Shown piece by piece: positions 44,372 to 50,502 of a stretch of 64,000 nucleotides of DNA. The stretch's first letter is position 1. The number at the start of each line of letters is the position of its first letter. Under the pieces are notes generated by a model, which was not told the DNA's origin, ran no database searches, and saw only the letters and a list, made by a program, of their open reading frames with translations. A program made the translations under genes and the position numbers. The DNA is from Fimbriimonadaceae bacterium (lineage in GTDB: Bacteria > Armatimonadota > Fimbriimonadia > Fimbriimonadales > Fimbriimonadaceae). The stretch is taken from NCBI GenBank assembly GCA_019454105.1, contig CP075364.1, positions 1,863,362-1,927,361 on the forward strand, given 5' to 3'.

Positions 44372-44895
44372 TTGTACAAATCCGGCGTGGCGACCCGTTC
44401 GAGACCGGGTGACGCCCACAGCGCGTCGACCGGCCCCAGCAACGCTGATCCAGAAGATACCGTCACCTGGCCGCTCGCCTCGATGCGTCCTTTGGCCTCA
44501 GCATAGAAGACGCGCTGGGCCTTGAGAACAATCCCTCGGGCCTCGTCGGTCACCGTGACCTCGCCCTGAAGCGTGAGCGTGCGGGCTTTCTGGTCGACCT
44601 CGCCCGATGTCGCCTTGAACTTGCTCGCGGTCTGGCCGCCCTTGCGGATCTCGCCCGAGACGCCGCTCAACGCTCCCGAGGCGGCGCCCTCTTCGCCGAC
44701 TGTCATCTTGGAAGTCTCCGCCCGGACAACGTAAGCGACCTCACCGTCCTCGCCCCTCACCGTCACCTCGGGGCTTTCAGCGCGGATTTTGCGCTCGACG
44801 GCAGGAGACTCGGCCAAGGGTTTGGGGCCTGGAGTCACCCTCTGCGACGGGCCACAGCCAAGAGCCAGAGCGAGAGCGACCGGCCACAGCCTCAC
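44368..44895 (-). CDS. lptC: LptC-like lipoprotein
   Basis: A 175-residue protein whose GTG start overlaps the rlmN stop (GTGA). The N-terminus WPVALALALGCGPSQ has a lipobox (LALG-Cys), so it should be lipid-anchored, whereas classical LptC has a membrane helix. The remainder is a beta-rich LptC/LptA-type domain (EVTVRGEDGEVAYVV, then TLTLQGEVTVTDEARGIVL). It probably passes LPS from LptBF to LptA. A much longer open frame extends upstream but is the shadow of rlmN. Confidence 0.82.
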   Translation of the reverse strand: MRLWPVALALALGCGPSQRVTPGPKPLAESPAVERKIRAESPEVTVRGEDGEVAYVVRAETSKMTVGEEGAASGALSGVSGEIRKGGQTASKFKATSGEVDQKARTLTLQGEVTVTDEARGIVLKAQRVFYAEAKGRIEASGQVTVSSGSALLGPVDALWASPGLERVATPDLYK

Positions 44896-45965
44896 GGGGC
44901 CACCGTCAGCGGAGCCATCGGCCGTCGGCCGAAACGGCCCGCGTGCTGGCCCGCGAGCTGACCGCAGGCGGCGGCGATGTCGTGCCCCCGTTCGACCCTC
45001 TCCGTCACGTTCACGCGACGGGACTCGAGGATCCTCCTGAACTCGGCCACACGCTCGCGGCCCGGCCTCCGAAAGCCGTTGGGCGTTTCGACATAGTTGA
45101 ACGGGATGAGGTTGACCACGCAACTCAGACCTTTGACCAGACGCGCCAAATGTTCCGCCTGTTCGGGCGTATCGTTCGTTTGGTCTATCAAGAGGTATTC
45201 GAAGGTCACTTTCCTGCCCGTGGCGGCCTGATAGCGGCGCATCGCCTCCACGACCTCGGCCACCGGCCAGCGGTTGTTCACCGGCATGAGCCGCGACCGC
45301 ACTTCGTCGATCGGTGAGTGAAGAGACAGAGCGAGGTGGATTGGTAACCGCTCCGCCGCCAGCCGGTCGATTTGCGGAACCAGGCCAACGGTCGAGACGG
45401 TGATGTGCCTGAGGCTCAGGCCAACTTCGGTCGATAGGATCCTGATCGCGGCCAGGAGGTTTTCGAGGTTCAGGAGCGGCTCGCCCATCCCCATGAAGAC
45501 GACATGGCCCACGCGGCGCGGGGAGAAGCGCTGGAGCAGCAGGTATTGGCCGACGATCTCGCCGACGGTGAGGTTGCGGTCGAACCCTCCCAAACCGGTC
45601 GCGCAGAAGGTACAGGCCATCGGGCAGCCAACCTGGCTCGACAGACAGCACGACACTCGGTCGGCGTAAGGGAGCAGCACACACTCGTAGACCTGGCCGT
45701 CGCCTTTGTGCACCAGGAGTTTGTCGACACCATCGGACGAGGTGCGGTGGTCGGCGACCTGGAGCGGGCTCACCGCGAAGTCTTCAGAGAGCTTCTGGCG
45801 CAGCGCGGCAGGGAGATCGGACATCTCCTCGAAGCTCTCGGCTTGCTTGCGGTAGACCCATCCCGCGATTTGCGATCCCCGGAACGGCCTTTCGCCAAGG
45901 CCGACGACGATGTCTTGGATCTGGCGGGACGTCAAGCCGACCAAAGCCGTCCGCTGGTCGGGCAT
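44892..45965 (-). CDS. rlmN: 23S rRNA (A2503-C2) / tRNA methyltransferase RlmN
   Basis: Radical SAM enzyme that methylates C2 of A2503 in 23S rRNA and A37 in some tRNAs. The 357 residues include the Fe-S motif CPMACTFCATG, the GMGEPLLN motif, and the SAM-binding VSTVGLVPQIDRLA. The C-terminal CGQLAGQH carries the methyl-accepting Cys. It leads the seven-gene unit with lptC, lptA, lptB, lptF, the DUF3084 gene and the yqgF-like gene. A TAAGCT hexamer lies 8 bases before the ATG. Confidence 0.95.
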   Translation of the reverse strand: MPDQRTALVGLTSRQIQDIVVGLGERPFRGSQIAGWVYRKQAESFEEMSDLPAALRQKLSEDFAVSPLQVADHRTSSDGVDKLLVHKGDGQVYECVLLPYADRVSCCLSSQVGCPMACTFCATGLGGFDRNLTVGEIVGQYLLLQRFSPRRVGHVVFMGMGEPLLNLENLLAAIRILSTEVGLSLRHITVSTVGLVPQIDRLAAERLPIHLALSLHSPIDEVRSRLMPVNNRWPVAEVVEAMRRYQAATGRKVTFEYLLIDQTNDTPEQAEHLARLVKGLSCVVNLIPFNYVETPNGFRRPGRERVAEFRRILESRRVNVTERVERGHDIAAACGQLAGQHAGRFGRRPMAPLTVAP

Positions 45966-45973
45966 AGGGAGGA

Positions 45974-45979
45974 AGCTTA
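45974..45979 (-). promoter_or_regulatory. Probable leaderless -10 element of the rlmN-lpt operon
   Basis: TAAGCT (minus strand) ends 8 bases before the rlmN ATG. Confidence 0.4.
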
Positions 45980-46084
45980 CCTGGAGTCCGACAGAGATCC
46001 CGTCTAGGGAGCGAGAGACGAATGACGACCCGTGAACTGATCGAAAGTCAATCACATGATGGCGTGCACCGTACCTGGTGTGTT

Positions 46085-46095
46085 GTCAAGTTGAC
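46085..46095. repeat. Short palindrome in the rlmN / cassette 1 divergent gap
   Basis: GTCAAGTTGAC is an 11-base palindrome with a single central G. It lies in the 239-base divergent gap between rlmN and the first Cys-rich gene and may be an operator. Confidence 0.3.
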
Positions 46096-46172
46096 TTTTG
46101 TGTTTGGCTACGTCCATGCCCGCGCCCTCGACTTCGAACTTCAAAACCAGCACTCTTACTGTCGAGAACCTT

Positions 46173-46195
46173 GGGGGGGGGGGGGGGGATAACGT
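46173..46195 (+). promoter_or_regulatory. G16 homopolymer abutting a -10-like hexamer (cassette 1 promoter)
   Basis: Sixteen consecutive G (46173-46188), one A, then TAACGT (46190-46195), which ends 9 bases before the ATG of the Cys-rich gene. The tract fills the region where the -35/-10 spacer should be. With a TTGGGG -35-like start at 46171, the spacer is now 13 bases, shorter than optimal. Confidence 0.55.
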
Positions 46196-46204
46196 CGCCT
46201 TGAA

Positions 46205-46561
46205 ATGAAGACGTTGATTTTCTCGGGGCTCCTTTCGACAGGATTACTAAGTGCCGTCATCGCGACATCAATGGTCGCTCTTGATGAAAGACCACCAGCC
46301 TTTAAGCCCAGTAGTGATACTTGCGTCGCTTCCAGGAGCTACGAGGAGCCGCAAGCCCCTTGCGCGGCATCGGGCGTGACGGACGCCTGTCTCAAGGAGT
46401 GCACCCCAGTACCAGGAAACGCTTCATACATGGATCGTCCGAGCGGTAATCCAAAGTGCGCATCGGAATCGAACCCCAAGTGCATTTGGATCGAATGTCG
46501 ACGATGGGCCTACGACAACCCAAACTGCAATCCGCCGTCTGTGAGTGAGATCCCGACGTAA
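46205..46561 (+). CDS. Small secreted protein with eight cysteines (cassette 1)
   Basis: A 118-residue protein I do not recognise. It has a signal peptide (KTLIFSGLLSTGLLSAVIA) and a mature part of about 92 residues with cysteines at 40, 53, 62, 66, 85, 93, 98 and 108. An even number in an exported protein suggests up to four disulfides. It is rich in Pro, Asn and Ser. It starts right behind the G16 tract, and a pseudopilin gene follows 85 bases downstream on the same strand. The same pairing recurs at 48449. Confidence 0.7.
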   Translation: MKTLIFSGLLSTGLLSAVIATSMVALDERPPAFKPSSDTCVASRSYEEPQAPCAASGVTDACLKECTPVPGNASYMDRPSGNPKCASESNPKCIWIECRRWAYDNPNCNPPSVSEIPT

Positions 46562-46646
46562 AAGAAGGGATGCTCCGAAGCGGCTGAGCCTCGCTGACTC
46601 AAGCTTCGACGAACTGTGTCAAAATTGTGTTGGACAGACCCACCCC

Positions 46647-47267
46647 ATGATTCAGTCCAAGTCGCGATCTCGCGGACTCACCATCATTGAGCTTCTTGTG
46701 ACGATCACCCTCGTGGTTCTCCTAGCGGGTCTGACAGCGACAGGAATCTTGCAAGCCGTCAAACATGCTAAGAAGTCCGCGTGTTTGAATAATCTGGTCA
46801 CCATCGGCAAGGCTCTCGAGATCTACGTATCGGACCATGACGGCTACTTCCCATCGCCTCCGTGGTTCGCTCAAAGAGGACGCAGACCCATGATTCAAGA
46901 GTTCAAAGACTCCTTAATGCCCTATGGGACTTCTGAAACGACTTTTTACTCACCGTCCGACCCATACGCCCGACAAGAAGTCATGGGCGAGATGGTCGAC
47001 CGAAGGCTTTCGAGCTACGCTATGCACTTCCACGTGCTGTTCAAGTCAGAGTTCACCGCAGACGGCTCCATGGTCTTTGCCCCAGCGAGGGTTTCTGACC
47101 CTTCCGACTTCATGGTCTTTCTCGTCGACACGATCCTACGCTTTGACGAGTCGACTGGCCGCTGGAACAGATGGTCGCCCCAAGGCCAGACGGTCAACGC
47201 GCTCTACTTGGACGGTCGTGCCAAGGCCATTCCGTTTCCGGAACCCGAACTGAAGCCCCGACGTTGA
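46647..47267 (+). CDS. Type IV pilin-like protein (cassette 1)
   Basis: A 206-residue prepilin. The 10-residue basic leader (IQSKSRSRG) is cleaved before LTIIELLVTITLVVLLAGLT, with Glu at +5 and a long hydrophobic helix. The conserved pilin stalk ACLNNLVTIGKALEIYVSDH follows, and near the C-terminus VNALYLDGRAKAIPF resembles the H-X9-DG processing-associated motif. The start at 46647 gives the standard leader; the frame is open upstream. After the TGA stop the same frame remains open for 37 codons to TAA at 47381, including a Trp-rich stretch. Confidence 0.82.
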   Translation: MIQSKSRSRGLTIIELLVTITLVVLLAGLTATGILQAVKHAKKSACLNNLVTIGKALEIYVSDHDGYFPSPPWFAQRGRRPMIQEFKDSLMPYGTSETTFYSPSDPYARQEVMGEMVDRRLSSYAMHFHVLFKSEFTADGSMVFAPARVSDPSDFMVFLVDTILRFDESTGRWNRWSPQGQTVNALYLDGRAKAIPFPEPELKPRR

Positions 47268-47315
47268 CGCCAAACTTGCCCTTGTCAGGCAAAGACAAGT
47301 CGCCACCAGCTTCGT

Positions 47316-47381
47316 ATGTTTCGGTTTAGTTGGAACTGGAACGAGTCGGCCTGGCAATGGTGGAACTGCGGCAAGCCGTAA
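47316..47381 (+). CDS. Tryptophan-rich 21-residue microORF (hypothetical)
   Basis: ATG to TAA, 21 residues with Trp at positions 6, 8, 13, 15 and 16; the end reads WNWNESAWQWWNCGKP. It lies 48 bases behind the pilin stop in the same reading frame with no stop between, and 23 bases before a terminator-like hairpin. No Shine-Dalgarno is visible. It could be a small peptide, a Trp-sensing leader peptide, a readthrough tail of the pilin, or chance. Confidence 0.3.
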   Translation: MFRFSWNWNESAWQWWNCGKP

Positions 47382-47404
47382 GATCGACCTCGACCTAGGA
47401 ATCA

Positions 47405-47425
47405 GGCCCGCATTTCAAGCGGGCC
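47405..47425 (+). terminator. Terminator-like hairpin after cassette 1
   Basis: GGCCCGC pairs with GCGGGCC around ATTTCAA, followed by CCAATCTTCT. It separates the pilin and microORF from the small membrane protein gene. Confidence 0.5.
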
Positions 47426-47523
47426 CAATCTTCTGAACTGCCATCACAAGGCAGAAATGTCGGTTCTGTCGCAACGGACAGCCTCGTTGAACCGTCTCTG
47501 CTCTCAGCACCTAGAGCACCTTT

Positions 47524-47775
47524 ATGGAAATCATTGGCATCCTTTTCACGATCGTCGCGTTTGTTTGCGGCCTCATCATCCTCATCCACGCCTTCAAGAG
47601 CGCCCTGTGGAAAGGGTTGGTGGGTCTCTTCTGCGCCCTCTACCTGCTCTATTACGGCTTTGCCGAGTTTCAGCATCCCAAGAAGCCGTTGATCCTGGCC
47701 GGTTGGATCGTTGGGGCCCTGCTCGGCGGGTTCCTCAACGTTTGGAAGAGCTTTTCGGCCCTGACCGGCGGCTAG
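47524..47775 (+). CDS. Small three-helix membrane protein
   Basis: An 83-residue hydrophobic protein with three predicted helices (IIGILFTIVAFVCGLIILIH, LVGLFCALYLLYYGF, LILAGWIVGALLGGFL) and basic loops. The function is unknown. A TAGAGC hexamer ends 6 bases before the ATG, so it is probably transcribed alone. It is convergent with the lipoprotein gene, the stops interlocking in a CTAG. Confidence 0.65.
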   Translation: MEIIGILFTIVAFVCGLIILIHAFKSALWKGLVGLFCALYLLYYGFAEFQHPKKPLILAGWIVGALLGGFLNVWKSFSALTGG

Positions 47776-48233
47776 CCTCCGGTCGCTCGATCGAACGTCG
47801 CGCTCCCCTCGGGCCAGGACAACACGAATTTGTCCTGGCCTTCCCATTTCACTTTGAGGTCGCTGCGGGTCAAGCCTGCCTTCATTTGGCCTTTGGCCCC
47901 TTCGATCAGGGGCTTCGCCATGCCTTTCATGGCCTCGGGCAGACCGTCTGTCTCGGCCTGGACGTCGGTCACGGCCAGCGTCATCGTGTCGCCCTGCAGT
48001 TTGTAGGTGCCTTGGCCCGTGAAAGATCCGCTCACCTTTCCCATCCCTGGCAGTTCTGTGTCGACCGTCACTTTGACCGTCACTTTGTCCGGCGAGGCGA
48101 AAGTCGCGGTCGTCGTTGACCCTGGAGGGAGGCCGGGCAGTCCCGCCACGTTCCAGGTGCCGTCAAAGGACGGCCCCGCACAGCCAGCAGCCAGGGCGAC
48201 GAGGGTCAAGGGCACGAGACGGCGCATGGCCAT
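47772..48233 (-). CDS. Small lipoprotein of unknown function
   Basis: A 153-residue exported protein with lipobox VALAAGC and mature Cys near residue 18. The beta-rich body begins DGTWNVAGLPGLPPGST and contains TGQGTYKLQGDTMTLAVTD, a layout like small lipocalin-type or META-like domains. The start is the ATG at 48233, or the next one at 48227. It is convergent with the small membrane protein. Confidence 0.75.
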   Translation of the reverse strand: MAMRRLVPLTLVALAAGCAGPSFDGTWNVAGLPGLPPGSTTTATFASPDKVTVKVTVDTELPGMGKVSGSFTGQGTYKLQGDTMTLAVTDVQAETDGLPEAMKGMAKPLIEGAKGQMKAGLTRSDLKVKWEGQDKFVLSWPEGSATFDRATGG

Positions 48234-48421
48234 CAATATGGCAAGGTGCGACCTCGCGAATGGGGGCCGTCCTGTCAGGGCCCTGCTGACCTTAACAGAT
48301 CATAGGCGACTTTGCACTGCCTCACTCGGATCTGTCCTGAGGGTCTGTTCAAACCCACCGTTGCCGTGAATCGAACTTGACAGTATTTTTACTTGTTTCG
48401 CTCGATGAAGTTGCGATTCGC

Positions 48422-48442
48422 GGGGGGAGGGGGGGGTAACTT
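48422..48442 (+). promoter_or_regulatory. G6-A-G8 tract abutting a -10-like hexamer (cassette 2 promoter)
   Basis: GGGGGGAGGGGGGGG (48422-48436) is followed at once by TAACTT (48437-48442), which ends 6 bases before the ATG at 48449. A TTGCGA (48411-48416) lies 20 bases upstream of the hexamer as a possible -35 box, so loss of 2-3 G would give normal spacing. Confidence 0.55.
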
Positions 48443-48448
48443 GCGAGT

Positions 48449-48802
48449 ATGAAAAGACTAGTAATATTCGTAGTAGGTGCGCTCATGGTGACGGTTCACG
48501 CGTCCGTCGGGGTCGATGCCTTTCACTCAGTTCCGGTCAGAGACGCCACCGGAACTGAGCAACGGATTCCGCCCTGCCAGAACTGTGAGAGTGAACCGAG
48601 CGACTCTTATTCCCAGAATTTCACTCAGTACAGCGCAAATTGCTCGCTTTGGCCGTTCAATTGGCAGGAAAAGTGGCGGAAAGACTTCCAGGTCTTCTTC
48701 TGTGAAAACGGCTTCTACCAAGTGTGCACCGATGTCGTTCTGACCGGGTGCGGCATCCCCCAACAGGCGGCCGATTGCTCCGGAAGCTGCGTCCCACAGT
48801 GA
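48449..48802 (+). CDS. Small secreted protein with eight cysteines (cassette 2)
   Basis: A 117-residue protein I do not recognise. The signal peptide is KRLVIFVVGALMVTVHASVG. The mature part has cysteines at 43, 46, 65, 85, 93, 101, 110 and 114 and an aromatic stretch CSLWPFNWQEKWRKDFQVFF. Length and cysteine number match the cassette 1 protein, but the cysteine spacing differs, so common descent is uncertain. The next gene, a pseudopilin, begins 2 bases after the stop. Confidence 0.72.
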   Translation: MKRLVIFVVGALMVTVHASVGVDAFHSVPVRDATGTEQRIPPCQNCESEPSDSYSQNFTQYSANCSLWPFNWQEKWRKDFQVFFCENGFYQVCTDVVLTGCGIPQQAADCSGSCVPQ

Positions 48803-48804
48803 CC

Positions 48805-49500
48805 ATGAGAAGTCCGCGTGGGCCCCGAGGGTTGACCCTCCTTGAAGTCGCGGTCAGCGTAGCCATTCTCGTGACCTTGGTTGCCGTCCTCGTGCCCGTC
48901 GTGGCGAAATCTAAGCGACAGGCAAAAGTCGGGTCGGACAACGAGGCGATGCGTCACATCGGACAAGCGGCCGCCCTGTACACAGACCAGCACGGCCCGC
49001 ACGTCCGGTCTTGCTTTGAGCTCTACGAAGCCGGCATGGTGCCGAAGGAACTCCTCTCTGGACTCAGCGACCCCACCGAACTTGGATGGTCGAACGTCGT
49101 CATGCTCGAAACGAAAAAGCATCTGGGCAACTCGGCTAAGGACAAGGCCATCTATCCGCGAGACTACCGGATCAGCTATATCGGTGCCCGAGAAGGGGGA
49201 GGCAGCGACCGTTGGCTGGCGCGGGCGGAGCCTGGTTCCGTCGGGTGGCTAGTGAATATCTCCTCGTCTGATCCTGAGATTCCTCAGCAACAGTACAATA
49301 CGCTGAGGCGAGTAGGGCACTACTATCGGTTGCTCCGTGACGGGGCCGTCGTGAAACGACAGCACATCATTGAGAATTTTGACCAAGGAAGGTCTTGCGT
49401 CAGCTCCCGTTGGTTCTACGGCGATTTCTCGACTCAAGATCGCCGTCAAACCTGTGAAGACATCATGAACGGGAGGCCTCCCAAGGAATCCGAACAGTGA
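48805..49500 (+). CDS. Type IV pilin-like protein (cassette 2)
   Basis: A 231-residue prepilin with leader RSPRGPRG cleaved before LTLLEVAVSVAILVTLVAVL, Glu at +5, and a pilin stalk (KVGSDNEAMRHIGQAAALY). The soluble domain has three cysteines (RSCFELYEAG, GRSCVSSRWFY, RRQTCEDIM), unusual for these pilins. It starts 2 bases after the Cys-rich gene, and its stop overlaps the next GTG start (GTGA), so four genes are read as one unit. Confidence 0.82.
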   Translation: MRSPRGPRGLTLLEVAVSVAILVTLVAVLVPVVAKSKRQAKVGSDNEAMRHIGQAAALYTDQHGPHVRSCFELYEAGMVPKELLSGLSDPTELGWSNVVMLETKKHLGNSAKDKAIYPRDYRISYIGAREGGGSDRWLARAEPGSVGWLVNISSSDPEIPQQQYNTLRRVGHYYRLLRDGAVVKRQHIIENFDQGRSCVSSRWFYGDFSTQDRRQTCEDIMNGRPPKESEQ

Positions 49501-49880
49501 TCAAACCCATCCGAGACCTGCTGGCTCCCTTCGTCATTTCGATCCTGCTCACCGTCTTCAGCCAGAGCGTTGTCGGGTTTTTGACCAATCTGGTTGTGGG
49601 AGCAACGACCGTGATCCTTTCGAACGCTGTCTCGCAACGGATCGCGCCTAACAAGAAGGAGCCCAAGACGACCCTCCTTGCGGCCCTGCTCGCAGGCCTA
49701 GCTTGGGGCGGCGTGGTGTTGGTCGTCGGACTCATGCTAGGGCCTAGCGGCATCCCCACGAACCTTGTGCCTCTGGTGGCGCTTGGCGCCGGGATTCTCG
49801 GAGGGACGTACGTCGCCGTCGGACGCCTTCTCGAATGGGCCGTCCATCGTTTCTGGGGGAAGGCAAAGTTCGCTCAGTGA
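49497..49880 (+). CDS. Membrane protein in cassette 2 (unknown function)
   Basis: A 127-residue protein with an amphipathic start and about three membrane segments (LAPFVISILLTVFSQSVVGF; TTLLAALLAGLAWGGVVLVVGL; LVPLVALGAGILGGTYVAVG, each trimmed to its core). It has no domain I recognise. It starts with GTG overlapping the pilin stop, and its own stop overlaps the next GTG, so it is translationally coupled on both sides. Confidence 0.65.
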   Translation: MIKPIRDLLAPFVISILLTVFSQSVVGFLTNLVVGATTVILSNAVSQRIAPNKKEPKTTLLAALLAGLAWGGVVLVVGLMLGPSGIPTNLVPLVALGAGILGGTYVAVGRLLEWAVHRFWGKAKFAQ

Positions 49881-50266
49881 CCGACCGTCTCCTCGTCGCG
49901 TCCGCCCTCATTGCCTTCCGCCTCTTGTCCCTTGTAATGGACGGCGGGTCTCTCAACTCGACGTCCGTCTTTGTCGTGGCGGTTGCCACAGGCTCGTTAG
50001 CCTATTTCGTCGTCATGGCTTCGTGCTGGCTCAGGAAGAGCAGCATCCTTCGAGCGGTCTATGGCGCGTTTCTCGTGTTCATGATCACGTTTGGGCCCCT
50101 CTACTATTCATATCGTTCTTTCGCCCCAATTGCCTTCTTGGAGTCATTGCTTTGGACCCTCCAGTTTCTGGGTGCTTGGCTCTCGGGACGAGTCCTCAGG
50201 GACGTCATGGGACGCTGGACTCGCGACTTTCAACTGGGCGCAGTCCAAGCGGACACAAAGTCCTGA
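49877..50266 (+). CDS. Second membrane protein in cassette 2 (unknown function)
   Basis: A 129-residue hydrophobic protein with about four membrane segments (LLVASALIAFRLLSLVM; VFVVAVATGSLAYFVVMAS; RAVYGAFLVFMITFGPLYY; FLESLLWTLQFLGAWLSG) and a basic C-terminus. The GTG start overlaps the preceding stop (GTGA). The function is unknown; its place at the end of the pilin unit suggests assembly, anchoring or immunity for the first two products. Confidence 0.6.
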   Translation: MTDRLLVASALIAFRLLSLVMDGGSLNSTSVFVVAVATGSLAYFVVMASCWLRKSSILRAVYGAFLVFMITFGPLYYSYRSFAPIAFLESLLWTLQFLGAWLSGRVLRDVMGRWTRDFQLGAVQADTKS

Positions 50267-50502
50267 TCGCGCTCGCGGCCTTTTGAGGGCCACCCGATTC
50301 AAGGCCCAGTGAGCCTTCAGATGCGCGGGCGACGGGTGTCGGTACACTCTGCCTCGTGCCCGGGCCAAGTCGGACGCGGCGGAGCAAGAGACAAGCCAGG
50401 TCGGTTTCACCGACTGGCCTGACTGTCGCCGTGCCAACCGGCATTGAGAGCATCATCCGGGAGATCGCCCAGATCCCCAAGCCAGAGGAATCCACCCAAC
50501 CC

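Noticed and set aside
44896-45684. 438-codon open frame that would extend the LptC-like gene far upstream
   Set aside because: The extra part is Arg/Pro-rich and lies in another frame of rlmN, whose radical SAM motifs are clear. The lipobox start at 44895 explains the real gene.
46173-46188. G16 tract as an assembly artefact
   Set aside because: Homopolymer length may be miscounted, but the tract recurs in the same promoter position at 48422, so its presence is taken as real while its exact length is not.
47316-47425. Classical trp operon attenuator
   Set aside because: A Trp-rich microORF and hairpin are there, but no trp gene follows and no alternative antiterminator pairing was found; kept only as one possible reading of the microORF.
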